Below are positions 1-11,599 of a stretch of 64,000 nucleotides of DNA, in pieces (positions within the stretch are counted from its first letter, which is position 1; every line of letters begins with the position of its first letter). A program made the translations under genes and the position numbers. The notes under the pieces were generated by a model. It saw only the letters and a list, made by a program, of their open reading frames with translations, did no database searches and was not told the origin of the DNA. Origin of the DNA: Pogostemon cablin (taxonomy: Eukaryota; Streptophyta; Magnoliopsida; Lamiales; Lamiaceae); contig CM042955.1 of NCBI GenBank assembly GCA_023678885.1, forward strand, positions 16,317,835 through 16,381,834, written 5' to 3'.

Positions 1-2523
1 GCACAATCGTGAAAAAGGTTGAAGATCCGAATTTTCCAGATAAAATTTATTTCCTAACGCCCTTAAAGGAAATAATTTCGGATTTAACAATCTCACAAGA
101 TTTTCTTTTTGGTATTTTTCTTAAATCTTTATTATTCTCTCTTATATATCATTTTTTTCCACTAATACTTTTTCATTATATATTCAAAAAATAGATGTTA
201 TTGGTAAGCTTGGACAAAACGCTTCCATGAAAATGGTTAATGTCAATAAGATACCAACGAAGATGATGAAGTTTAACCTGGAGGACTTTGAGTAAGTATT
301 TAATTTCTTCAATTTTTGTTATTATTATATTTTTTTTTTGCATTATTTGAATCTTTGAGTTTTTCCACTTATGCTTAATAATAGTTAATTTTGATAAAAA
401 AAATAAATTGAAAAAGAAAATTAATCTTATTAATTACAATTATATTAAACTTTGCATAATGTATTTTTATTAGTATTCAAATAATATTTTAATATATAAC
501 AATTATTATTATTATTTTTATAAAATTATTTTATATAGAAAAAATAATTAAGCAAACAAATTATATATTTATCCTTTTTCGTCTAGAAAGTCTCCCACGG
601 GGACTCCATTCAATATAAATTTAAATACAACTATTGGATTTGGAGTGAAGATTATTATTATTATATATTATATATATAATAAAAAATAATTGTAATAATT
701 AAATAACAAAAAATTAAACTCAAGGTAAATACATGTGCATGTGTTAATAATTGTGAAGTCACGTGTACAAGGTGTAACGAAATTATGGAATTCTCTAAGC
801 TTCAATTAAATTGTTTCTTTCCATTACCAATCTTCTTTTGGACATTTCATTTTACATGAATTTCTAGAACACCACATACCTGCTTTCCTTTTCACATTAA
901 TTAATTAATTAATTAATTTAATCAAACTATTAATTCACTCTGCATAAATATTTTTCATAAAATATAATAATATCTTTAAAAGGTAATAACAATAAATTAT
1001 AAATAAAGCATTCACAGTCGATGCTAAATATAGTTAGCCTTAATTCACAGTCCTTGCCAAGTCCGTTGAAAATGGGCAAAGATATGGATCACACAATAAC
1101 AAAATATAAATTAGCTGGGAAATATATATATAATCTTTATATATTATATATTATAATATATTAATATAAAATTTCGTATAATAATTAGAATTAAATGAAA
1201 TAATAGTACTCTTACTTTAAATGTTTAATGCAAGTGATTTCCATTTATACAGATCTAACACCATTAAAGTTACAATATGGAGTGAAGAATGGATGGATAT
1301 GATTCGACAGATGTATAACAAGGATTCGGAGAATGATGATTTTATAATCATTCAAATGTTCAAGGCAAAAATTTATGAAAGTAATATTTTTTTTTTTACT
1401 TTTATCTCAATTTCAAAATAAAACAAGATTTCTCTATTTTGTTTAATTAAAAATTATTACAGATACTGTGTCCACTGGTGAAACATTTTATGCTTCAAAC
1501 ATCATATTCTCCCAGGAATGTGCTGATATAATTGAATACAAGAAGAGGTTTGAATATAATATTTTAGTTTGATTTTCAATTATTAAGAAAGATTAGATAT
1601 TTTTTAAATTGATTTAACCTAATTATATATATTTTATCATGTTCAGTTCCGATAGTTTGTTGAAGAGATCAAAAACAACCATTTCAGCGTCCACGTTTTC
1701 TAGCTTTGAGGATGATCTACAGTTAGGGATCAACAATATTACAACAATTCATGCATTATATACAAATCCTCAGGTATTAATACATATACAATTAGAATTA
1801 TAATATTACTTAAATAACACATTTAATATCGTTATAAATATTTATAACACATTTAATATTGTTATAATTATTTATTTCAAAATACAATTTAGATTGAAAA
1901 TTATTGGTTCTACGGCAAGATACTTGACTTTGATACCAGCCGTGGATGGTGGTACTTATCATGTAAGAATTGCATGAAGAGTTTGGTAAGAAAGAACAAT
2001 CAATATTTTTGCAATCTCTGCAATCAATCTTCCGTTACCGGTTTAATAAGGTATAATAATATAATAATATCTTGCATACATAAATAGTTTTCATCATAGT
2101 ATTCAACTTTATGAATATTCATTCATATATAATTAAGTATAACTACAATATATATTTTTTTAAGGTATAAACTTAAAGTTCTGATGGAGGATGATACGGA
2201 GAGTGATTTTTTTAAAATTTGGGATAATATTGGAAGAGAACTCTTAAATAAGAGTGCATCACAAATTTTGGATAATCAATCTGAGGTAATTTTTTTTATT
2301 GAAGTTTAATTTTTTATAAATATAAAAATAGATTATAATTACTAATATTATTTTTTTTGTTAGGACTTTGATCCCTTATTTCCCGAAGAATTACATGCAT
2401 TGATTGGAAGAGAAATGATGGCTAAGGTGAATGTTAAAAATACATTTTCGATCAATGAAAACTCTGATGATGCTGATGAGAATAAGCATGCAATCACCAA
2501 ACACTACAAGAAACTGATAGAAT

Positions 2524-2960
2524 ACCGACGAATTTACCGACGGAAAAAAATCATCGGTAATTACCGACGGTTTACCGATGAATTACTGACGGTTTATTGA
2601 TTTAATGGGATTTATTTTTAAAAAATCATCAATAAAAATTTTTGACGGTTTTTACGACGGATTACTGACGGAATTAGCGACGATTTTTTTTCCATCGATA
2701 AATCTGTCGATATTTTGGAGGAAATAAATCCCGGAAGATTACCGATGGATTTATCCGTCGGTAGATATTTTAAAATTTATTTTTAAAAAAAAAAAATTAG
2801 TCTTTAATTTACTGACAGATTTTTTCCGTCGGTAAATATAATAAATTTTATTTTTTAAAAATAATTTTAGTTTGTAATTTACCGACGGAATTTTTTCGTC
2901 GGTAAATATATGATTTTTTTTTAATTTACCGACAGATTTAATCCGTCGGTAATTCCAAGA
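2524..2960. repeat. CACTA left subterminal repeat array
   Basis: Many degenerate copies of the 8-10 bp motif ACCGACGGA and its complement (TCCGTCGGT), often paired as short palindromes around AT-rich spacers. In CACTA elements such subterminal motifs bind the transposase. Confidence 0.85.
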
Positions 2961-2989
2961 GTAATAAAATTAGGGTATACAGTAAATCG

Positions 2990-3420
2990 CTCAATACGGC
3001 TTCACCCCCAATTCCATCAGAACTCTTCTTCTCCCGATTTCTCCTACTATCCCGGGCAAAGTCGCCGCTTCTACTGTCGCAGGCGGAGATCGACGGCAAT
3101 CCTCATCTACTAGGTCATTCTCTCCATCTCCTCCATGCACTCCCTTCCCCTACTCTCTCTCTCTCTCTCGTTCCTTCACCGCCGCGCACCCATCAGCCTC
3201 GTCAATCCGCTGTCGGACCTAATTCCAGTGGTCGTCCGTACACTTCCCAACGTCAACCGCTCACCACTGACTGCCGCCTACTTCGCGAACACCACCCGAG
3301 CGCGTCAGCCGCAGCAGCGCCAGAAATGCGAAACCCTAAGCCTAAGGCATTCCTATAGTGTAAGGCATTCCCTCTCTTCTTCTTCTTTGAACCAAAACCC
3401 TAACATATCAGCTTAGGGCT
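2990..3420 (+). other. GC-rich internal segment of the CACTA element, with a (CT)n run
   Basis: C-rich and GC-rich relative to its surroundings, with a (CT)n run near 3150-3166. It contains an open frame of 93 codons (3135-3416) with no recognisable domain. It looks like the 5-prime region of a captured plant gene, or the element's own promoter and leader. No function can be assigned. Confidence 0.4.
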
Positions 3421-4164
3421 CCTATTTCCCTTCATCATGTTCGATTATGAATTTTTGAGTTATGGGTCTGTATTTCTTGCCAGTTTTCACGTTTTGTTTT
3501 TGGTATGATTAATTTTGAATAATATAAATGATCAACTCTTGAATCACTGCCTTGCTTTTGCTTTTCTGTGTGAATCGCTGACAATAGTTCCCAGATTTTG
3601 TGTAGTTTACTGTTAAGAAAGCAAAAATTTTAGTTATTAATCAAATGTATGTATGATATTACTAATCATGGTTATAGTGGGGTAGCATCTTGAGTCTTGA
3701 AGCTACTATTCTACTCTTAATACTGTCTTTCGCTAAAAGGAAAAAAAAAATATAGTTAACATATGACAACACTGGCATCATCTGCTCATGACTTTTGGAT
3801 GCAAGTTAGGAAGTAACAAATCCTAAGAGTTTAGTTTATTCAAATTTCAGATGAAATTCTTAAAACAAATACTAGATTGATTATGTGTTGTGAGATAGTG
3901 TTATATCTATTGTGAATGTTTCTGACAGAGGTTGTTAACAGCTTCCACTGGCAGCCTGATTGGGACCCTTCCACAAGCTTTGTGGGAGCTGAAATGATGC
4001 CGAGTTGGTACCTGATGCGTCCGTGTGAGGATGGTGGATCAACTACGTCGTGACAAGTCTTCCAACAACATTTCAGAGCCCATGGTTATGCAGCTCATCT
4101 GGTATGTTATACAATAACTTTTATCTTGCCACGAGCTTTTAAAGTGTTATGTGTTTTTGTGCAG

Positions 4165-4556
4165 TCAACTGGAGCATATAAGACAGCATATCGGTTGGCC
4201 AGCACACGCCGCCTCCTGCTCATGTACTCAACCATGGAATAGGGTGGCAGGTATGTAGTAACATATTTTGCATCAAAATTTTGTCTCCAAATTATGTAAA
4301 ATGAATATAGCAAGCATGTACTTTGTACAGGGCATTGGTATACTATTGGATGGATTGTTTGGTACTGCTAGTGGATCGACGGTATCTGTGTAAGTATTTA
4401 TGTTGATTACTGTTTTCAGCTATTTAAAATTTGTTTCTCTAACATTAGTTTAAATGCCAATCAAGGAAAATATTGGTCTTCTTGGAAGCACTCGAGTTGG
4501 GAGTCGGAGGGTTATCCAAATTTCAGCTGGTTTCATGATTTTCTTCTCAATTTTAG
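4165..4556 (+). pseudogene. Captured fragment of a nucleobase-ascorbate transporter (NAT) gene
   Basis: Three adjacent exons with introns retained: 4165-4250, 4331-4389 and 4466-4556. Translations include STGAY, then (after a one-base slip near 4203) PPPAHVLNHGIGWQ, then GIGILLDGLFGTASGSTVSV and ENIGLLGSTRVGSRRVIQIS. These match the conserved NAT core region as I remember it. Donors and acceptors are intact. Introns are present, so capture was from genomic DNA, not from mRNA. NAT proteins are plasma-membrane purine/uracil permeases of about 520 residues; this piece covers roughly 75 residues, so it cannot be functional. Confidence 0.8.
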
Positions 4557-4559
4557 GTA

Positions 4560-5995
4560 AACATAATCATATTAATATTTTGTCATCTTTGGATGTCTAG
4601 TCAAATGGGAATAATGCATCAAAGAGTTTGCAAATTATATGCGACGCGTCTGGATATAAGTTTTCAGCAGCACTTTGTTTTAAATTTTGATGCATTTGTT
4701 GCTTCTGCTTCTTGAGATGATGTTTTCTCTTTACATAAATAGGTCGGCACCCTATTACTTATTGCGATGCATATTATTTGTGCGTGTATAATTTAGAGAG
4801 AAGAGGTGGAATGAGCAGTTTTTAGCTTAATCAAGTGGTGTATTGATGTCAAGCACTTGGTATATGTTATGATTCTACTTGATAATTTCATATTGCAAAT
4901 AGAAATATCAATTCATGGATCTGTTATCAAAGTAAGTTCACAATGTTCATTACACCGTTTCAAATACAGTTTTACATATATGTCTCGTAACTTCTGCAAC
5001 TTTGCCAAACTGGGCAAGCTGTAGTTCAGCTTACATTTTACGAATTAGTTAGTATACTATAGTGAAAAAGAAATCTATCTGAGAGAAGTATAGATTATTT
5101 ACATTTGAAGATAGGACCTTTGAATGACTGATAACAAGCTTTTACCTCTAATAGAAAAGTATATTTCTTGCTGCTGCATAACAGCGTACCCTCAGCAGTT
5201 ACAACAAGAATTGCTTTTTGTGCTATTATATCCTTAGTAGTATATTTATATTTGAATTTTAAACAAGTGTGCAGGTTCCATTATTAATATTATGCCACTT
5301 ACAGCCCATTATTCTAGCTAACTAGCTACAACTGCTAGGCTGCTTTGCATCCATACTTGCCTTAGGTATTGTTGGTGATATCCTTGGATTGAAATGATCA
5401 ATGCTCGTGTATTTGTTTGTTTACATTTGTTACAAGATAAGTTCGTGGACTGTATGCATTGTTTCATGGTCCAGCTCACACCAAGGCTGGATGGGTGAGT
5501 TACATAGTATAATATCGTCTGCATGAACTCAATCAAATTTTATTCTCTGTCTCAACAACAATATAAGCACCAATGCTTAGTAATTGTTTCATGAATAGTT
5601 ATGATTTCTTTCTTTGTTTTTCTAACATCAGATAATGGTATGAATAGTTAGTAATTGGTGTTGTATGACTTTTTTTTTACACTATCAGGAACAAAAATAA
5701 TCAAATGCTCTCGGGGATTCGATGTGCCAATCGACTGCAAACTGATGTATATGTTGATGCTGATGCCGATTTAGGAGAATTTATAATGAAGATCATTTAG
5801 TCAAATATTTTGTATCCATGATTTAGTAGAATTATTATAATTGAATATTTTTGTGGTAAATTTGGATTGTGAAAATTTTATAATTTAAATATTATATTAG
5901 ATGAATAATTTATATTAAGTAGTTTTTGAAGGATTATTTAATATGAAATTTTAATTATTTTATGGGTATTTATATTTAAAATATAATATAGTAAT
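4560..5995. other. CACTA interior without recognisable coding sequence
   Basis: AT-rich, no long frame. A short stretch near 5455-5493 reads HGPAHTKAGW, faintly like a downstream NAT exon, but it is too short to call. The segment may be intron or 3-prime sequence captured with the transporter fragment. Confidence 0.35.
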
Positions 5996-6355
5996 TTAAA
6001 TTTAAATTATCGATAGAAAATTTCGCCAGCAAATTTAATTTTTTTAAAAAAATATACATAATTTACCGACGGATTTTTCCGTCGCTAATTTACCGACGGA
6101 AAAATCTGTCGGTAAAATCGTCGCTATATTATCCCTTCCGACGAATTTGTATTGTTTGATTACCGACGGATATCTTTTTTTACTGACGAAAAATTCCGTC
6201 AGTAATTACCGACGGATTTAAAATTCCGTCGCTAAAAAATTACAGAGGCAGGTTTTCGCGACATATTCATTTCCGTCGGTAATCCATCGGTAACTAAGTT
6301 AGCGATGAATTTTTCACTGTTTACCGACGGAATTTTCCGTCGGTAATTAGACAGT
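5996..6355. repeat. CACTA right subterminal repeat array
   Basis: Dense ACCGACGGA / TCCGTCGGT motifs mirror the left array and run up to the right TIR at 6366. Confidence 0.85.
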
Positions 6356-7259
6356 TTCTTGTTGTGAAAATTTGCACTGAGGAGAACATCATATCAAAAT
6401 ATGCATATAAAATGAACACAAGTCAGGTAATTAATATTGTTTTTACTTTAAAAATAAACTCAATCTTTATATGATAAATAAATATTATTTTTGTAATTTA
6501 TTTTGTTTTTATATATATTTAAATCTTGATTTGTTATAATTAATATAGGGATCCGAACTAATGTAAAAAAATAACGATGTTGACGATAGTAAGGACTCAA
6601 AGGCAAGTTTGTATGGTTCCTATTATTTTTTTTCCAAATTATCCTATGATTAAAAAAATGAATTTTCAAAAATATATTTGCATTTATTTAACAATCAATT
6701 ACTTATTATAGGCTGATTCTACTTGCGATGATGACAAGACTCCTCCCAAAGTTGATTGCAGGTTTGTTAAAACTGTGAAAATCCCTGATGATTCATCAGT
6801 TAAAAGAGTTCTATTTGATGGTGATGAATCGACAAGTGTTTCCTCTAAAATGCAAAAGAAAGTCACTGTTAAGATTGAGAAGAATTAAGATTGAATGTTT
6901 CTTTAAGAACATCATTTTTTTTAATAAGTTTATTAATAATGTTTTATGTCATAGATAATGTTGGTTTTGGTGGATTTTTTTAATAATAATTATATATTTC
7001 TGTCATTTATTTTGTATACAAATACTAAATTATTATTTAATAATAATAATTTTAATTAAGTACTTACAGATGCTGCAAACTTTATTAGTACTGATATATC
7101 TTAATTTTAAAACAAAATAAAAAAATAGCAATAAATAAAATGTCTAAGTATTAGAGAAATGTAGACACACGTTTAATAAGACATTATTAAATTACATAAA
7201 TAGTGGTGGTGGCCATGGTATCGTACTGCACAACTTAGATATATATATATTGGTATGAT

Positions 7260-7458
7260 TGCAAGTTTTATTTTTAAATTACACACGTTTTAATAATTTT
7301 CCATTTTTAATTAATTCTAATTTTATAATTTATATTTATTCTTCTATAAATAAAATTTCAATATAGAGAATAATTCTTTTATTATTACTACTCTATTCAA
7401 CAAATATAATAATAATTACATAATTTATTCCTAATTCAATCAACTAGCATTACTATTC

Positions 7459-7503
<45 letters not shown>

Positions 7504-8935
7504 TACCTAATTTATTCTCAATTCAAATTTCAAAATTTATGTTATTCTTTACCAAATATAATATTTGTTATATTATAATTTAATTCTCAGGTAAATATAA
7601 TATTTGTAATATTATAGTTTAATTTTCAATACAATTTTTATATGATGTAAAGATAATTGTAATGATTCTATTTATAATAAAATTTTAATTTATAGAATGA
7701 TTATTTTATTATTCGATACTTTTAATAATTTCAATTTGAAGAATGATTCTTTCAAATTACTATTCTATTCCTCTATAAATAAAATTTAAATTAGACAATG
7801 ATTCTTTTATAATTACTATTCTATTAAATAATAATAATAATAATAATTACTTAATTTATTCATAATTAAATCAATTAAAATTGTTATTCAATAATCATTA
7901 TTATAATAATAACTACCTAATTTATTTCTAATTCAATCAATGAACACATCAATAAATTTTAATTTAGAGAATGATTATTTTTTATTTGTGATTTCAATAA
8001 TTATATAATAACTACCTAATTTATTTCTAATTCAATCAATGAACACATCAATAAATTTTAATTTAGAGAATGATTATTTTTTCATTTGGTGATTTTTAAT
8101 TAATTTGGCTCTAATTGCATATTCAAAGTTTATATATATATAATTTTAATTTAGAGAATGATTCTTTTATAATTACTATTCTATTCTTCTATAAATAAAA
8201 ATTTAATTTAGGGAATGATTCTTTTATAATTACTATTCTATTCCATAATTATTATTATAATAATAATAATGGTCTAATTTATTCCTAATTCAATCAATTG
8301 GAATTTTTACTCAATAATTATAATAATAACTACCTAATCTGAAGAATGATTCTTTCAAATTACTATTATATTCCTCTATAAATAAAATTTAAATTGGACA
8401 ATGATTCTTTTATAATTACTCTTCTATTAAATAATTATAATAATAATTACTTAATTTATTCATAATTAAATCAATTAAAATTAATATTCAATAATTATAA
8501 TAATAACTACTTAAATTTATTTCTAATTCAATCAATTAATACATTAATAAATTTTAATTTAGAGAATAATTATTTTTCATCTGTGATTTCAATAATTATA
8601 TAATAACTACATAATTTATTTCTAATTCAATCAATGAACACATTAATAAATTTTAATTTAGAGAATGATTATTTTTTCATTTGGTGATTTTTAATTAATT
8701 CGGCTCTAATTGCATATTCAAAGTTTATATATATAATTTTAATTTAGAGAATGATTCTTTCATAATTACTATTCTATTACCCTATAAATAAAAATTTAAT
8801 TTAGGGAATGATTCTTTTATAATTACTATTCTATTCCATAATTATAATAATAATGATCTAATTTATTTCTAATTCAATCAATTAGAATTTTTACTCAATA
8901 ATAATAATATTATAATAATAACTACCTAATAGAGA
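7260..8935. repeat. AT-rich array of degenerate tandem repeats
   Basis: Blocks recur many times: TTTAATTTAGAGAATGATT, CTTTTATAATTACTATTCTAT, TAATTTATTTCTAATTCAATCAAT and AACACATCAATAAATTTTAA. Higher-order units of about 100-130 bp and about 600 bp are visible (compare 7920-8230 with 8520-8830). A (TAA)n microsatellite lies at about 7460-7503. There is no open frame. The array sits between the RPA-like and Rep-helicase genes. Confidence 0.75.
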
Positions 8936-9132
8936 TAATTTAAGACACCATAATCATATAAATCAATCTTAATCTGTAATCTGTAAAAATTAAAAAGATA
9001 TTTGACATATCTAAAAGTTCCGTAATTAAAAAAATCATTAAATGATAATTCATTATAAATTTGGTGTGTACTTCATTGTCATACTGTAACAAAAATTTAG
9101 ACTCCAGTTTAGCAACATCCAGAAAAGCTTCG

Positions 9133-9184
9133 ATGAAGAGAATTCAGAAATCAACCACAATCAACAAAAAAAAGACAAACAACG
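9133..9184 (+). pseudogene. Possible first exon of the Helitron Rep-helicase gene
   Basis: An ATG opens a short basic peptide (MKRIQKSTTINKKKTNNG) that ends at a GT donor. Lysine-rich starts are common in plant RepHel proteins. The next exon would begin near the copia insertion at 10338. This is inference from position and composition only; the acceptor before the next exon is not clear. Confidence 0.3.
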
Positions 9185-9825
9185 GTATTTATATTCACTT
9201 ATCTAACTTATTTCATTCTTAGTTTTATGAAAATTAAACCAATTAATGAATTTACTGAAATGCTTATTGCTCTGTGCTATGTTTGTTTGCATCATTTATG
9301 TAGATGCATAATTTAAAAAAAGTTTAGTTTTACTGACTTTTGGTTTGGATGGCACTACTGTCTTTTTAGGTAATAGATAACTCATAAATTATATTGTGTT
9401 AGATGAAAATAATAAATTATTTTGTCAATTTTTTGATTTATTACTTGATTTTCGAAACTCAATACCTAATTGTTAGAAAATTACATATGGTTATAAATTC
9501 TATTAATCTCAATTTGTAACTTAATTTTCAAAAGTCATTACCTAATTTTTTAAAAATTATCAATGATTATAAATTCTATTAATCTAACTCAACCGTATTT
9601 TATATATTCCATTCTTTTTGAATAACACTTCTAAATTTATTTAATAATATTAAAATTTAAAATAAATATAAACCATCAAAATACATACATTAACTTTAAG
9701 ATGATTATGAGTGTAGGTTTAATAATGTAAAAGTAGAAATATAATTGTAGTTATTAAATTTATTTTATTTAATGAGAATAATTATATAATAATAATTATT
9801 ATTAAATTTATAATTATGCCCTTAA

Positions 9826-9880
<55 letters not shown>

Positions 9881-10337
9881 TAATTATGCGGGTTAAATAA
9901 TTTATTTTTGAAACACAATTAGAATTATAACTTTAACTATAATTTATAATTAAAAAGAATTCTAACTCTTCCACGAATTATGACCGCCAACCTTTTCTAA
10001 ATTTTATTTATTAAAAAAATTAAAATTCTAAACAAACTTAAAACCATATTTCTTTTTTATCCATAAATAAATAAATTAATATTATTATTATTATATTATT
10101 TAAAAGGATACATTTTGCTAAATATGTACATTGATACATACACATAGCATTTTTACCATATTTAATTAAAAAATTTAAGAGGAAACATAACGTAATATTT
10201 TCCCTACAATAGTTTGATACTATTATCTCATTAAATAAAAAATGTACTTTAAAAAAAATATACATTTATTAGTAATAATAACATGTTTGTATATAATAAT
10301 AATAAAATGTACTTTTAAGTAATTATTATAACATGCA
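9185..10337. other. AT-rich intron or spacer with an (AT)n microsatellite
   Basis: No gene seen. A long (TA)n run occupies about 9830-9876. The rest is AT-rich sequence with stop codons in all frames. Confidence 0.5.
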
Positions 10338-10342
10338 TCAAC

Positions 10343-11547
10343 TGTTGGCAATTGGATCGTGCGGTTCAACGTGATCCGTTAGGATTAACAGGCAAACAAA
10401 ATCAGCGGAAGAAATAATGTGTTTACCTTGCTTCTGGGTTGGTGTAGAGGTTGATCGTTGCAGAGAACCACCTCTTGATCTTCTGTTGTATGTCCCAAGT
10501 GTGATCCTGCTGTTGTGTGGACAACAGTCTGCAGGATCTCTCAATCTGCTTCTCTTCCCTTCTCTCACCAAAAGAGGCGCATGAATAATCTAAGGGTTCC
10601 AGGAAGTTGAGTTCACTTATATATTGGGCTACAGCAGGGACCAGGAGGAGAAATTGGGCTGGGCCTCAATTGAATTTTAATTAACCAAGCTTAGCCCAAA
10701 GCTTTTAATTAAATCCAATAATAATAATATAGTCCACTAAAATATTATTACTGCACTACCCGTCCAATCCCAAAATTATGTTCTGGGCTCCTTCTTATTA
10801 TAAGCCCGATAGTCTCCCCATGTTTAAGATATTCAATGTCCATTAATTAATTAAGTTACTGACAACTCAAATTAATTAATATCTCATCCGAGAGTAGTAC
10901 CACTCAACCTTATTATCATGCCGGAAATTAATCCACTTGCAAGATTTACATGATAAACCTTATGAGCTCCTCAAAGGGACATCATCAACCTATGACGGAC
11001 ATGGATTCCTTCTACAATCAACAGCACACCATATATACAGCACTACTTCCCAACTCACCGAGTTTGTTGATTTAATACTTATAAATCTCACCCATTGATG
11101 AATCAAAGAAATACATACTGCCCTACGTGTCGAGGTTATTGTATAGGGATTAAGAGCACGAACTTCCATAATAACAGAGATCAAGTTCTACTATATAGTC
11201 AGTATAAGAAAAACGATCTCAGGCGGTCCTGCTCAATACACACAAGTGCACTAATGTGATTCTATAGCCAAGACAAGCTAATACCAAAACACACTACAAC
11301 CATACCGATAGAGAGTCCCCGTCTATCTCAGTTGTGAGCATCTGTTTATACTTTATAAGGAAACCGATAATATGATCTTCCGCGTGTTGTCGCACAACAT
11401 ATTATCTACAGTATAAAGTAAATGGACTATTGCATCATGCATATAAAATAAATTATAAGATGCAATCATTTGATCAATGATTCTCATTTCAAATATTGTT
11501 ATAACATTGTCCATACTAAAGCTAAACTTTTAGTATACAATCCAACA
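10343..11547 (-). repeat. Copia element 1, left LTR (3-prime LTR of the minus-strand element)
   Basis: 1205 bp, TG...CA termini, nearly identical to 17306-18510. Contains several GGGCC/GGCCCA motifs. Short open frames inside it are LTR sequence, not genes. Confidence 0.95.
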
Positions 11548-11559
11548 ATCTCCCACTTA
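11548..11559 (-). other. Polypurine tract of copia element 1
   Basis: Read on the minus strand the sequence is purine-rich (AAGTGGGAGAT), immediately before the LTR. This is the classic copia plus-strand primer. Confidence 0.85.
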
Positions 11560-11599
11560 TACTAAAAGACTATGTTGTCATGTCTTCTGCCATACATCT

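Larger units (their letters stand above)
2502..6366. mobile_element. Non-autonomous CACTA (CMC/EnSpm) DNA transposon, 3865 bp
   Basis: The left end begins CACTACAAGAAACT and the right end is the inverted CACAACAAGAAACT, giving a 14-bp TIR with one mismatch. The 3-bp target duplication AAA is at 2499-2501 and 6367-6369, and the host exon frame is continuous across it. Subterminal regions are packed with ACCGACGGA-type motifs in both orientations. No transposase could be recognised on either strand. The interior contains a GC-rich stretch at 3000-3420 and a captured transporter gene fragment at 4165-4556, so this is a Pack-CACTA. It must be mobilised in trans. Confidence 0.92.
1..6888 (+). pseudogene. 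RPA70-like single-strand DNA-binding protein (Helitron type), interrupted by a CACTA element
   Basis: Exons read by eye: <1-111, 195-291, 1253-1380, 1463-1547, 1647-1773, 1893-2050, 2165-2285, 2364-2501 joined across the CACTA to 6370-6426, 6549-6602, and 6712-6888. Junctions keep phase with GT or GC donors and AG acceptors. The first exons resemble an OB fold (IPTKMMKFNLEDFE, then IKVTIWSEE). The 1893-2050 exon holds a CX2C...CX2C zinc ribbon (CKNC, CNLC) as in the C-terminal domain of RPA70. The last exon is short and basic. Known: such proteins bind single-stranded DNA and accompany plant Helitrons. Odd: an in-frame TAA lies in the penultimate exon (about 6564-6566), and a 3.9-kb insertion splits exon 8. 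Removing the insertion plus one target copy leaves the frame open. The N terminus is outside the window. Confidence 0.7.

Noticed and set aside
3135..3416. 93-codon frame inside the CACTA element
   Set aside because: No domain; low-complexity Leu/Ser/Arg content in a C-rich region. Described as a segment instead.
7460..7503. CRISPR-like regular spacing in the AT-rich array
   Set aside because: It is a (TAA)n microsatellite and degenerate tandem repeats in plant DNA; there are no conserved repeats with unique spacers and no cas genes.
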